The notes under the pieces are model-generated. The model did no database searches and was not told the DNA's origin. It saw only the letters and a list, made by a program, of their open reading frames with translations. The position numbers and the translations under genes were made by a program. From assembly GCF_023343835.1 (NCBI RefSeq), contig NC_064433.1, positions 134,443,957-134,507,956 of the forward strand: a stretch of DNA of 64,000 nt, in the 5' to 3' direction. Shown here in pieces: positions 39,801 through 52,454 of this stretch; position 1 is the first letter of the stretch, and each line of letters starts with the position of its first letter. The DNA comes from Lagopus muta. Lineage: Eukaryota > Chordata > Aves > Galliformes > Phasianidae.

Positions 39801-41637
39801 ATGCGTATTTAATAACTGTGTATGAAAGAGCTATATATCATTGTTTATATTTTGATGTTAATAGAGATACATGTATGTAAAGTTGCTCATATTTTTTAAG
39901 GGGATTGTAGCCTTTGTCTAACTGTGCTGCTTTAATGATAATATTATCCTGCAATAATTCAAACCCTTGGCCTGTGATTATTCTGGTGAATGTAATTCCC
40001 ACATAGAAACATTTATGATGGCACACTGTAATCTTTGCTACAGATTATCTAGGCATAACCAGTTCAGTTTGGGGGAGAATAAATTGCATCTGTGCAAATT
40101 AATCTGTGTAAATCAGACTTAAGTCTCTCCAAATTTTGACGCCAGATTCAGCATTATGGTTTCGAGAGGAGCAAATATGACTGACCTTACTTAAATTCCT
40201 CAATAAACAGACACATGCAAACAGATTAGAGAAAATTGTCTTAGAAATAATGGAGAAAAAAAAAAAAAAGTTTAGTAATAGCTAGGGCATAAGGAGGATT
40301 ATTAAAAAAGAAATCTACAAATGATAGTAGAGAGAGAATTTCAAGTGCTCCTCCTGTTAGATATGCCTCTTGAGACCCTTACCAATCTAAATTACCATGT
40401 CTTTCCTAAATGGGGGGAATGGACAAGGGTAGGAGGAAGATAGAAAGCATCAGCTTTTTGAGTACTGAGTGGCCAATCTGAAGGTTTGCAAAATGTATGT
40501 AGTATTTTCATCATTTACCCATCACAGAACAGAGTTAAGGCACTGTCTATATTCCGAATCATTGCAACAATGTCTTTGCCACAGTGACTTCGTGAAATTA
40601 AGGAAATAGTAATAACAAATACTTGCAACAGACATTCAGCATGTCAGAAAGCTGTGATTGAAGAAGCAAAAGAAACCGCTGTGTCTTCAGTAAACACTAA
40701 TGAGCTCTCAGCTTTCCAATTGGTTAACACTTCATTTGTTTACTTATTTTCACACCACAGTTTGCAAAAAGCAACGGTTAGGAGTAATGTAGAAGATGGC
40801 ACATTTTGAAACGTGTCTAATTATGCCTCCTAAAAGAAAAGCTTTTGTGTTTTCAGCTATGTATTATGCATTTTGTTCCAAGCAGTGGGAATTCCATTGT
40901 ATTGCAATCTCCATTTTTATAGCAGCATTGATGCAGAATTTGCCTGCAACCATGCGGGAAGCTGGCTAACCAGTTACACATCCACATTAAGCATGCTGCT
41001 GTTGCTTCACAAAACACACACACTGCATTCACTGCATGTGGCTATACAAATTCATGTCTGTGGTGGCAGAGAGATGTGAAGCTCTGGGTGTTTGTCTGCT
41101 TTATAAATAATGAAGGAGAACACCTGTCCACTGGTAGATGTGGGAGAAGTGGAATTGATATCACAGCTTTGCCAACCTTTACAAGCACCTGAGAGCTTCA
41201 GAGACTGCACTTGAAATTATTCTTTCTGGCCCGAGAAATACTTTCTCCTTCTGAAAAATTTGGTTGTAATTAAGTTCTAGCCAAAACTAAAACTTCACTC
41301 GGTGGATTAACTTGGCACAGAAGATGATACAGATTTCTCCTCTGGAAAGCTATGGTGAAAGACAGGTATTGCAAGGATTTTTCTCCTCTGAGGAACCTTT
41401 CTAGAAAGGTTTGACCAGCCTTTTCCATGCTAAACTGAGAACTGGGGAAGAACTGTTTAGAATAGCCAAGGGAACTTCCATGAACTGATATTTCTGTTGA
41501 AAATCAGAGTGAAAACTGAGAAGACAGAAATTTTTGTTGAAGTTTAAATAGGGAGATGCTGTAATTAAATCATATACTGACTTTGGTCTTAATATAGGAA
41601 GGCTTGTTTTGTTTTTACCATTTTTATTAGATAGGGA
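39801..41637. other. Unassigned upstream or 5' intron DNA
   Basis: No repeat family or exon recognised. An A-run lies at about 40255-40270. The stretch 40660-40880 has several TAAT-type cores. Confidence 0.45.
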
Positions 41638-41773
41638 GGTTGGCGACTCTGCCTGTGGCAACGGGGTCGGAATTTGATGATTCTTGAGGTCCCTTCTAAC
41701 CCAAGCCATTCTGTGATTCTGTGATTCTGTGATTCTGTGATTCTATGATTCTATGATTCTATGATTCTATGAT
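41638..41773 (+). mobile_element. CR1 3' end with expanded 8-bp tail
   Basis: GATTCTTGAGGTCCCTTCTA is followed by eight tail units at 41708-41771: four ATTCTGTG, then four ATTCTATG. It sits just left of the splice acceptor tract of the opsin. Confidence 0.95.
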
Positions 41774-41776
41774 TTG

Positions 41777-41812
41777 TTTTCTCTTTCTTTCTTTTTTCTT
41801 TTTTTTTTCCAG
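41777..41812 (+). promoter_or_regulatory. tmtops: Pyrimidine tract and splice acceptor upstream of opsin exon 1
   Basis: A pyrimidine tract of more than 30 bases ends in CAG at 810-812 of this kilobase, giving a textbook 3' splice site 380 bp before the opsin ATG. It could receive a 5' UTR exon from the CpG island. Splicing here is inferred; a weaker alternative acceptor (GCAAAG) lies at 42180-42185. Confidence 0.45.
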
Positions 41813-42191
41813 AGTTACATGTTATTAGAAGAAACAACAGTAGCTGCCATTGGTAGGGACGTTTCCCATTTGCTCTGAAGGAGGCCATGTTGAAGCACTT
41901 TCTTAAGACACCTTCCAGTCTGAGTGTCAAAAAAAGGTCATCTAAGATGATCCGATTTTTTAAAAATAAAGACGAATTTGTGGTCACTGCTTGGTTTTCA
42001 TGCCCTGGAGCCACATGCAGATCTTACCTCTGAAAGGTAATGCAGGAAAATATTCCTCAGCTGAGTGAAGATTGCAAGAACCCTGAAATTATTTGATCTG
42101 TAATGGGGGGATGCTTCTGTGAAACTGCCAGAGGACTTCAGCATAGAGCATCTGGTGTCTCTGCCCTCACCTACCTGTGGCAAAGTCCAAA

Positions 42192-42528
42192 ATGAACCAC
42201 ACTTGGACATATAACCTGAGCTTTGGTGCACCTACAGATCCTGTTGAGCAAAGAGCTGGACTCTCACGAAATGGGCACACAGTAGTGGCTGTTTTTCTTG
42301 GATTTATCTTGTTCTTTGGTTTCCTGAATAACTTGATTGTCCTCATCCTCTTCTGCAAGTTTAAAACCCTCCGTAACCCTGTCAACATGCTCCTCCTGAA
42401 CATCAGTATCAGTGACATGTTAGTCTGCATCTCAGGCACTACCCTGAGTTTTGCATCTAACATCCATGGCAAATGGATTGGAGGGGAGCATGGTTGTAGG
42501 TGGTATGGCTTTGTCAATTCCTGCTTTG
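42192..42528 (+). CDS. tmtops: TMT-type opsin, coding exon 1 (N-terminus to start of TM3)
   Basis: Encodes residues 1-112 plus the first base of codon 113 of a seven-helix opsin, a light-sensing G-protein-coupled receptor of the plasma membrane. Seen: a short extracellular N-terminus with two N-glycosylation sequons (N2-H-T, N8-L-S), TM1 about residues 29-53 with the opsin-like GFLNNLIVL core (N47), a KFKTLRNPVN loop, TM2 about 64-88 with LLLNISISD (D75), then Cys102 at the top of TM3. The C-R-W-Y-G-F stretch after Cys102 is typical of TMT opsins as I know them. OPN3 as I recall it has Asp where this has Tyr105. The start is the ATG with A at -3; an in-frame TAG at 42144-42146 excludes an upstream extension without splicing. 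The exon ends at a GTAAGA donor (42529), intron phase 1. Assignment to the TMT rather than OPN3 branch is from recalled family motifs and needs a tree. Confidence 0.95.
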
Positions 42529-42591
42529 GTAAGAGTTCTCTTATTCTATTATTTTCAACAGAGGTGAATGAAGCAACTCAGTGATTTAGCT

Positions 42592-45500
42592 GCTGTATGG
42601 TTAAAAAGAGCAATGCTTTGGTTTACTTGTTACGGTAAAACAGAACTGAAATTCATGGTGTAAAAAATTTTAACTGAAGGCTTTATATAAGAGCAGAGAG
42701 CTGACAAATATTCCTTAACATATCTAATTCCTTAAATAACTTATTTAAGAGCTAAAAATGGCATCTACAAAGAGGAATTACTTCTGGAATAAGGAATTAG
42801 AGTATGTGAACATACACTGCACTTCCCTCTTTTTCAAGAAAATCTGTGCCAACAGTAAACAGTCCCTTCAGCATTGCTTCTATCACAAACAAAGCCTCAT
42901 GAAAGTTCTCCATGTGTCATTTGTAATTATCTATTGATCTACAACATGAATTCCCTTTTGTCCCAGATAATGATAGTTTTTGTCATTAGATGCTTTCTGT
43001 TCTCCCCCAGAGCAAAATCTTTATTTGAAAATTACATAATGCAGATTCAATAACAAATTAAGTCATGGGACTAGATGTCAGAAATACTCAAAGTGTGCAT
43101 CCATGCCATAGATAAATAGTATCTTTGCATCCTTCTTCTGTGCAGATAAAACATTTCCCACAACAAGCTTTTGCTGTGTTAGATTTACATTCTTAAGTTA
43201 AAATTATTATATTATTTAAATTATGAAAAAGATAAAACAGAAAAAAAGAACAGTCAGACAACAGCCATTGTCCTTCCAAGGTGGCCGATCATTTTCAGAA
43301 TTGCACCACCTAACAGCAGTGCTTGGTTCATTTATTCCTGTGCCAAAATAGATCTGCTAAGACATGATCTGTCCTGTGGCTGTTCGTCTAGACATGACTC
43401 TCACCCAGTCTGCAGGACCCAGTCTGTCTTGCTCTACACCCTTGTTTCGATGGCCTCTAGGCCGCTGGGGCAAGGCTGAGTACACCCAAAGGTCTTCTGC
43501 CGCTGATGCTGGGATGTGTCTCATACTGGTGCTTTGGCCTAAGCAGCACTTTGTCAATCCTTGATGTAGAGTAAGAATGCGGATCCAAATCCCTGTGTTC
43601 TACCTGTATTGTAAACTCTTGCTGTTTCCAGCAGTGTACTCTCACCCGGTGCCCTTCCCTTCCACAAACTTGTGCTTCACTAATAACAGTTATCTCAACC
43701 TGGCAGTTTCCCATGGGAAGCTCCTGCTTTGCCCAAAGTTGTGTAATATAAAAGCACAGTCTTCATGTATCCAAAAATAAACTCCATTATCAGCAACAGC
43801 TTGGCTTGGTTTTGGAGGGTGGTAGTTTGTTTTAATCTGTGCAGATCTAAAATAATGTGTTTCTTTTCCATTTTTGTGAAGGAGACTCCTGGTTCCTTAG
43901 CTGTCTGGAGCTTTAGCAAATAGCTTCCTCAAAGTAACTTTGTAGAAACATATTCACATGGGAGGCACAGGGGTTTTGGATATATTCCCAAGCCTTTGGT
44001 GCTCTGTCTTTATAACTGCAGGAAAAACACAGAGCTGAATGGTTCAGTCACAAGTTTTCTCAGAGAGGGAAAGTTTAGGGCTGAGTTCTCTCCATCCAAT
44101 TTACCCTCATGTTTTATTATTTAGGAAAGGGATGGGAAGATAACACTTGAATTGAGAAGAAAGAAACACATGTGCTTAGGGAATTAGAAAAAAACATATG
44201 TTGAAGGAGTCCTTTTGAGCTTGTTGGCTTGTCTGCTAGGATGCCAGTGTGTTCTCATCCCAGTTACTGTGGACTCAAAACAGCAAAAGGGTCGGCTGCC
44301 CTTGGGTGGAATTGCTTGTGGATTGATTCTTCAGATCTGCTGTATAAATGGCAGGTTTCCCTGTTCCAGTGACACCCATGCTTGTGTGAGAGGGCCTGGT
44401 GCAGTTTTAAAAGTGGGTTAGATTGGCAAAGGAGCAGCAAACAAACAAAAGCAGAACCGAGAGTGCTAAGGGTAACTTCAGCTCCACTTACTGTTTCTTC
44501 ATTTGTTAGCAGAGTGGCTGGGCTGGCTGGGACTGCCTGCCTGCTGGCACTTACTGAACTGTGCACATGGAAACTTTTCCTAACAGGGCTGAAGACGTTC
44601 TTTTGCAATTCCTTTTACAAAGCCTTGCAACACTCACAACTAATAGAGCATAAGGGGCATGCTGCAGAAGTTCCTGCAGAATTGTAATTAACAAGTGTTC
44701 TTTGGAAAATAATATGAGTAAAAGCAAATAATATTAGCAGGTAGCTTAACATTCACACATCTCTATGGACAGCTTATACCTGTAGATGAATACCATTGTT
44801 CATACATTTTCTTGAAATTCTGAACTCTAATATGTGCTAAAGAAGAGCTAATGCAAGTGTGCAACAGGTTGACAGCATCTCAGTTCTTCATAGTGCCTGA
44901 AAACAAAATTCCTAAGTGTATGATTCTTTTGCATCTCATGTGTGTGCCAAGCGCTACAAACTGAGCACTGAATACCTGAACATCTTAGGGACATGCTAAC
45001 GGGAATGGTTAATTTTTTTCACAGTATTTGGAAAATGATCTGAAAGAGGTATGTGCTTTGAATCTTTTCACCCCCCTATTCTGAGATTTTCAGATATTAA
45101 TGGTAAAGGGAAATAAACAAAAGCAACATCTTATTCATTCTTTTCCTTGTCTTCCGTAAAACTTAGCAGTGATTCAGGTACTTGAGAGAAGGAGAAGTAG
45201 GTATATTCTCTATCGTAACCTGATGGTGTGAGACCTCACAGTGTAATCACAGAAGATAAGGAAATAGATATTTGTCAGCAAGATGAGTTTCTGACACCAA
45301 TGTAGTCCAGTTCAGTCTTGATCACTACGGATATGTTGTGAGCGACAAAGTGGATTAGATTTATAAACATAATTGCAACAACTATAAATAATAGAAAATA
45401 ATGGCTACAATATAAAAGACTGCACTGTAAAAGGAACACGTGTGAGCACATTATATGTGACTAAGAAGGAGGCCATTTATTTGTATTGTTAACAGTTATT

Positions 45501-45679
45501 TGCAATACTTTAACTGTGCTTCTAAAAAGTTGTATGCTTTTCATTAACTGAAAATTACCATACTCTGTTGTGCCTTCTGCCTTGTTTTGGACTGTCAGAG
45601 CTCAGAGGAGTGGCCCTAATGCTCAGGATCCATAAAGAGAGTCATGTTGTAGGAAAGAAGAACTAAAGTTTAAGATTTC
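42592..45679. other. Intron 1, unassigned part
   Basis: Mostly AT-rich. A less AT-rich block at about 43340-43790, with TAATATAAAAGC at its right side, might be an old repeat or LTR remnant, but no family could be named and no ends were found. Confidence 0.4.
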
Positions 45680-46043
45680 AGAGAAAAGAAGGCTCTGTAG
45701 AGACCTCATTGTGCCCTTCATATATTTGAAGGGAGTGTATAAACAGGAGGGAGAACGGCTGTTTACAAGGGTGGATAGTGATAGGACAAGGGGGAATGGT
45801 CTTAAACTGAGACACAGGAGGTTTAGGTTAGATGTTAGGAGGCAGTTTTTCACACAGAGGGTGGTGACACACTGGAACAGGTTGCCCAAGGAGGCTGTGG
45901 ATGCCCCATCCCTGGAGGCATTCAAGGCCAGGCTGGATGTGGCTCTGGGCAGCCTGGTCTGGTGGTTGGTGACCCTGCACATAGCAGGGGGTTGGAACTA
46001 GATGATCATTGTGGGCCTTTTCAACCCAGGCCATTCTATGATC
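45680..46043 (+). mobile_element. CR1 3' fragment, plus orientation
   Basis: The frame 45711-46001 encodes CR1 ORF2 end motifs ([37 protein letters not shown]). The fragment closes with CAGGCCATTCTATGATC. Confidence 0.93.
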
Positions 46044-47614
46044 AAGTTTTGTAGGAATAAACTCTTTAAAATTATTATTTAGTCTTTTTTTTCCCCTTTT
46101 AATTTTTTTTTTCTCAAGGGATAACAGTCTGTCCTGCTAAGACAAATTTCTTTATAGAACCAGAATTTCGTATGATATTATAGTAAGTCTATAAGTTTCA
46201 GTAGAATTGTGCTCTCCTGTACTAAACAGTGGGAAACTAAGCTTCATGGTAATTATTTGATGATGTATAAAACAAACAAAAAACAACTTCAAACTGTAAA
46301 AAAAAAAAAAAAAAAAAAAAAGTAATTCACTTTTTAAATCTACCTGAGAAGGTCTGGATTTTAACTGGTTATTTTGTTCTTTTACACTTTGTTTTGTGGT
46401 GCTATGCAAGCCACCTTCTTCCTGTGTAAAATGAAATTGGGAGCAAAGGCTTTACCTGACAGGTCTCCAGCCTGGGGGAAATTTGAGCCAGAGAAAGTAG
46501 GAGGATGAGGTTTGTTTGAAATGCAAATATGTGGCCATAGATCACTCATTTTCTTTGAAATGCCTTATCTTTTTAAATCACATAAACGTTTCCCTGGAGG
46601 GTGATCCACAAAGCAGATCTGATCCTCTTCCTTGCAAAATCCACAGTGCAATTGACATTGCTCACTGTGGAATTGAGCTGCTGTGGAATTAGTCTTTACT
46701 GGGTAATTCATTGCTTACCCTGGGCACTTAAAAGTCATGAATCAAGAACCAGAACTAGGGGAATTGCCATGGGCACAATGGAAAAAATATGGACAAAGCG
46801 TAGTTGCTTGCTGATTTCCACACCTCTGCTTTTAAACCATTCTCTGAAGGCAGATGCTTTAGAAACTAATAGGCAGTGCAGATGCTGATCAATAAGCATT
46901 TAATGTGGATTTTAAGGAGAACAGTAAATATCATGAGGCTTGCTGCAGCAGCAAGAGAGCTGTTGGGATTTTATTTGGGGGAGCAAAAGGAATGGAACTT
47001 GAGGAGGGAAAGCATGGACTATTCCTGTCATTAATTATTTTTCCCTTGTGCTTGTGCGTGTTTGCAGCTCTGTCAAGTGGGTCACTGCAGTGGAAACTGC
47101 ACATCACAGAGTTGTGGAAATGGATGGATTTTCTGAATTTGTCCTTGTTACCCATCACTTAGACACACTTTGGTAGGTTTGTGGCCATACGTTCAAACAA
47201 ACATAGATAGGGACACAGGGACAGGAACATGTTCCCGAGTGAACTTGGAGTAAACTTTGTAAGCAGCCTGAAAAACAAATTCTTAAATATATTATGTCAT
47301 GATTCAGCACTGAAATTTAATTTAGGAAAAATACATTATTTAGTAAAACACTCCCACAGAGAACGTGTATCTACATGCATATTGTCATGCAGCTTTGACC
47401 ATCTCACACATATTGCCTCCAGTGCCTTGTTAAACACTTCACATTTCTGGACAGATGAAAGCTTTGAAGGAAATTTAATCTTTTCCCAATATATTTGCAC
47501 CACTATAGACTTCCCAAAGATGTAGCATAGGCACAATTCAGGTACAGATTACTTTTGGAGTTCATTTTCAGAATTTCTACTTTATGCTGTATCAGGACAA
47601 AGCATTAAATAGAC
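46044..47614. other. Intron 1, unassigned part
   Basis: Contains a poly-A run at about 46299-46321. Otherwise no repeat or exon recognised. Confidence 0.45.
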
Positions 47615-48228
47615 TAAATGAAGTAATCCTGCCCTGTACCTGGAACTGATGGGGCTCCACCTCGAGTACTGTGTTCAGTTTTGGGCACCTCAGTACAGAA
47701 AGGACATTGAGGTGCTGGAGCAGGTCCAAAGAAGGGCAACAAGGCTTGTGAAGGGCTTGAGAAGGTTTGTGAAGGGCTTAGAGAATATGGCCTATGAGGA
47801 GAGACTGAAGGAACAGGGGATGTTCAGTCTGGCGAAGAGGAGACTGAGGGGAGACCTTATTGCTCTCTTCCAGTATCTGAAAGGTGCTTACAGCGAGAGC
47901 GGGGCTGGTCTCTTCTCACTGGTGACAGGTGACAGGACAAGGGGAAATGGCCTTAAGTTGCACCAGGGTAAGTTTAGCTTGAATAGCAGGAAAAACTTCT
48001 TTACAGAAAGGGCTGTTAAGCACTGGAATTGGCTCCCCAGGGAGGTGGTTGAGTCACCATCCCTGGATGTGTTTAAAAGCCATTCGGATGTGGTGCTCAG
48101 GGACATGATTTAGTGGAGCATTGTTAGAGTTAGGGTAGGATGGTTAGCTTGTGGTTGGACTCCATGATCTTTAAGGTCTTTTCCAACCTGAGTGATTCTG
48201 TGATTCTATGATTCTATGATTCTATGAT
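47615..48228 (+). mobile_element. CR1 LINE fragment with open ORF2 C-terminus
   Basis: The 154-codon frame 47649-48113 is an uninterrupted CR1 ORF2 end: [70 protein letters not shown] near-repeat inside (KGLRRF / VKGLEN, about 47745-47785) looks like a small duplication. The copy ends in four tail units. 5'-truncated, so not mobile by itself; the intact frame suggests a relatively young insertion. Confidence 0.95.
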
Positions 48229-51200
48229 AAGTTGTGTTAAAAATGAAGATTTCTCCAGTCCAGAAAATTCAGCATTGGATTCTGTGGCTGGAAAGCTTTG
48301 AGGTGCATCACTAACAATGACATTTTTGTGTGATTTGTTTGATATTGGAAATATTGTACTGTTTCAAAGGAAGGAGCAAGGAAAAGGTTCTCTAGCTAAT
48401 TGGAAAACATCAAAAGTTGTGCTCACAGTGCTAGAAAAGTAGGGTCATTACTTGGAGAATTTTACTGATCTTAGTATAGTGTTACAACTGGTGGTTGTTG
48501 GTTTTCTTATTTTTTTCTATGTAACTTTAAGCACCTCATATCTGTTAGACAGTACAGTAAATGGAAGCTCAAAATTAATTATTCAGGACGTTATTAAATA
48601 CGCTTCTGAAACCCATATTTACATGGAAACATGAAATGCTGAACAGATGGAAATCATCTCACTAAAACCAGACATTTTCCAATCCCCCAGGCTTCTTTCA
48701 TAATCAATAGAAAAACAAATTTGCTCTGCCAATGTGCAAATCATCTGATGTACTTGCAAACTTCTCTTTAGGATGATATGAGCTGTGTCATTGAAGTGAC
48801 TCTGTTTCCACTAGTTCTGAAAAGAGCCGAGGATGGTGAGGTGGATATATGCTCTGTACCCTCTGCAGCCATGACACGGCCCTCACAACCTGGGTCCTTA
48901 TTGCTCCTTTTGGCTTCTATGTCATTTTCTTACTTTTTCTTATAGTTTCCTCTTCACTTCAGTGTCGTGCCCTTTTCCTGGATGTTGTGTTTACCTCTTA
49001 ATTTATTTCTAGATCCTCCAGGCATCATACACCATCCCTACTGAAATCACTTGGAATAACTGCCCAAAAGTGAATATTTGGAAAACATTTATGAGGTTTC
49101 CCTGAAGTAGTGCCCACCTCCTTTCAGAACTTGACCACACATTCATTGTTAGGGAAAATGCTGTCTGCTCTGCCTATAGATAACTGGGAGAGCATGATCA
49201 CTGTGTTTTCATGTGCTACTGATACAAACAGGGATTCAGCTCAAGCAAAAACGTTAGAAAGCCAGTTAAAGAAGGAATCTTACAGTACAGAGAAAGTATT
49301 ATCAGGCATGGTTGCTTCTCCCTCCTTTGGACTGGGCAGCCTCAGCTCAGCCCCAACTCAACTCCAGTGGGACTGTTTCCCCTTCTCCACCAGGCTCCTA
49401 GCTTTCAGCACAGAGGAAATGGAAGCATGTGGCTCTAACAGGAGCTAGAGCATACTCTGAACAGGTCACTGATCCCTGCCTGCCCTTCACCGTGCATCAG
49501 CAGGCACATGTAGATTGAGTCATCATGAGTCTCGGCTGCCATTGCCAATATTTTCAGCTGCTGTGTTTTGTTATGTGATAATCTAGAGTCTATTCCCCTA
49601 ATGCCTGACCAAAAGATAGACAACAAAAGCCATGCAGTGATATCAAGAGTGAAAGGTGTACAGCATTCTTGTGTGTGTGTCCCTGGAAGGAGGAGTGGAA
49701 TAGCAGAATTCTGCAAAGAGATCAATAATTTCCTTGGAACTTTTTAAAAGTATAATTATCAGCTATCCTCCTGATGCCAAATTCTGTTCTGGAAGAAATG
49801 TTCAACAAGTCTGTTTTTGTGTATGTGCAAGTAACTACAATTTTCTGCCTGTGTTCAAAGCTACCTTATCAAGCAGTCATGCCTGTGATTCAATGCATGT
49901 ATTTGGTTCTGGTACCTAGCTCTACATTGTAGCCATGTATTGAAGAATGTTAAGGACTTCTTGCAAAGAAGGATGCAAAATAAAATCACTTTACATACAG
50001 ATATGGAAGGAGCTTAAAGAAGAACCACACCAAATTTCCTTGCAAAATTATTCTGGTGATGAATGAGTATAAAAGGTCAGGGCTGCAAGCTGTGTTTGAG
50101 ATGATGAAAGAGCATTTCTGTCAGAGTTGGGTTTAATCATGTGTATTTGCAGACTGTTCCTTAATTCTAGGTCACAGCATTAACATAGGTAATGCTGTGT
50201 CTTATACTACTTTTCTATCACTGTAGGAGAAAATAGAAAACAACTGTGTCTGTAGTCAGGACACACCTGTGTGAAGAAATATGCTATTAAAATGTACCTG
50301 GTTTCCTGCCCCCTCTGTGGGTAAAATGAATTAAACTGCAGCCCAGTAAATAAGCAGTATTCACTCAGAAAAAGTACATTGGAGAGCACTGGACTTTGCT
50401 TGTGAAAGGCTATTCAATCATATCCTATTTAATTATGTGCTTAATAATCTCTGGTAATTCTTAAGACCTGTGCGCTACCCCATCTGAACAGAATTCTATA
50501 ATTTAAAAAAAAAAAACAAACTTTGAACTTCCCTTGTAGTCCCTGCAGTCTACCAGAGAATGGATACTATCTCTGACTATTTAAAACCAAGATATATAGC
50601 TAGTGGTGTTTTCTTAACTGATGACATTTATTTTCAATGTCCATTTCTTTTAGGAAGCATTTAAGCAGAATGCTACATCTTCCAGTCTAATAAGCAAATG
50701 AAAACCTACTGGCTTTTCAGTGATAAAGGAGACACATGACTGTTGGCATCATTCCGAATAATGCCACAGTAATGGCTAATAACTACCAATTTCATTTTTT
50801 CTGCTTTTTTCTCATCAGTGGCCAATACGCTTTATTTGAAGTAACCACCAAGGTTTTTATTATCTGTTAGTGTGTCTGCCACTTTTCTAATAAAGAATAG
50901 TTATTAAGATGAGGAAATCATTTACAGTAGTTAGCAAAAAGATTGTGCTGATATGGAAAAACAAGTTTCTTTCAAAGCTGGAGCTGCTATGTTTAGATTT
51001 GTGTTTTTCTAGGGATCAACATTAGCTTAGAAACATTTCTGAAACCAGAGATTCAATAAATGTCTAATAAGTTAATAAGCTGCAGCCTCTATTGATTCAC
51101 AGGCTCCTGATGATTTCACAGCTAAAAATGAATCACTACTTAAATTATCCAATAGCCCTAACACCCCCTATTGCTGGAAGGTCTGTGGGTTTGTGGATAT

Positions 51201-51390
51201 TTGTTTTGTTTTGTTTTGTTGTTTCTCCAGAGTACTAAGTGAAAATGACCTCTGACTGCTATTATTGTTGGTTTTTTTTTTCCATAACTGAGACAGGGAA
51301 GGTGAACATTTGAGATTTGTAGGCAGCAAACACACAGGAGTAACACTCCAACTAGCTGCTCCCTTCCACTGGCATCCCGCCATTATTTTC
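48229..51390. other. Intron 1, unassigned part
   Basis: About 3 kb without a recognised repeat or exon. Small (TTTTG)n at about 51200-51222 and a poly-T near 51270. Confidence 0.45.
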
Positions 51391-51524
51391 AGCATAGCAT
51401 AACACAGCATAGCATAGCATAACAGTAGAATTAGAATTAGAATTAGAATTAGAATTAGAATTAGAATTAGAATTAGAATTAGAATTAGAATTAGAATTAG
51501 AATTAGAATTAGAATTAGAATTAG
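51391..51524 (+). repeat. (AGCAT)n then (AGAATT)16 arrays
   Basis: Degenerate AGCAT pentamers (51391-51422) are followed by 16 perfect AGAATT hexamers (51427-51522). It produces NSNSNS and LILILI frames on the minus strand. The array touches a CR1-like fragment. Confidence 0.98.
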
Positions 51525-51529
51525 CATAG

Positions 51530-51895
51530 AACAGAACAGAATGAAAATAGGATGGAAGTAGTTCAGTTGCAAGGGACTTTGAGTCCAACTGCCTTATCGT
51601 GTCACAGCTAACCAAAAATTACAACATATTATTGAGGCCAGTCACCTCTGTAGGAAGCCTGTTCCAGTGTTTTGCACAACCTCATAGTAAACAGAAGTTT
51701 CCCAGTGCCCAGGCTGACTGTCCCCTGGTGCAGCTTTATGCTTTGTTCCCATTCTGCCATTGATTCCCAGGAGCAGAGTTCAGCACTTCCCTCTTTCTCC
51801 TCCTCAGGACACTGCAGAGCAGTGAGGTCAACTCTTGGCCTCCTTTTCTCCAGACTGCCAACTATCCCTCTGCCCTGACCCCTGAGTGATCTGGG
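51530..51895 (-). mobile_element. CR1 fragment, minus orientation, diverged
   Basis: Follows reversed CR1 order: CAAGGGACTTTGAGTCCAAC, CTGTAGGAAGCCTGTTCCAG, then GCAGAGCAGTGAGGTCAACT. The expected tail is replaced by the hexamer array, suggesting expansion from the tail. Confidence 0.8.
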
Positions 51896-52454
51896 ACTTG
51901 GTTACCTTCCTCTCTCCTCATGACATGGTGATCTCCACATGGATGAGGGCAGGCAGATGTGGGAGCGTTGACCCAGTTATCAGCCTCAGCATCAATTGCT
52001 ATGGGCAGCTTCATCCAAAGATTCTTCCTAAAAATGGCAGAGTTGTATTATTTCTCCCATTTGTGGTTTCTTTAAACCATTTCACAGACAGCCACCAGTA
52101 CGTTGGAAGTGCCATCCTATGGCTGCATATAAGCTTTCGCTGTTACAAATGAAAGCATAGCAGCCAAAATGCAAAAGACTAACGTCTCACTGGGGTAAGC
52201 TGTTAATCTTTACATACACTGTGTAGTGTTTTGTCAGAGGCAGATGTTCACCATATGTTAATTTTCTAATTTTTTTTTCCATTGTATGTTTTGTTCTATC
52301 ATTTTCTATTATTTTGTTTTGTTTTGTTTTGTTTCTATTGGTTCCACTAATGCAATCCAGTGCAGAAACTATAGATAACTTTCCAAGGGAAGGAAGGATC
52401 AATCATGCAGGCTTCAAATGCCTCAACAGATTGAAACCCTCTTTCAGATGATTT
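51896..52454. other. Intron 1, unassigned part
   Basis: Nothing recognised except (GTTTT)n at about 52313-52334. Confidence 0.45.

Noticed and set aside
42177..42584. Opsin frame extended left to a GTG and right past the exon
   Set aside because: The ATG at 42192 is the natural start; residues after Gly113 in this frame are intron read-through past the GTAAGA donor.
43340..43790. Possible solo LTR with TATA-like TAATATAAAAGC
   Set aside because: No TG...CA ends, target duplication or known family could be recognised; left as unassigned intron DNA.
51168..51615. LILILI and NSNSNS repeat proteins
   Set aside because: Artefacts of the (AGAATT)16 array.
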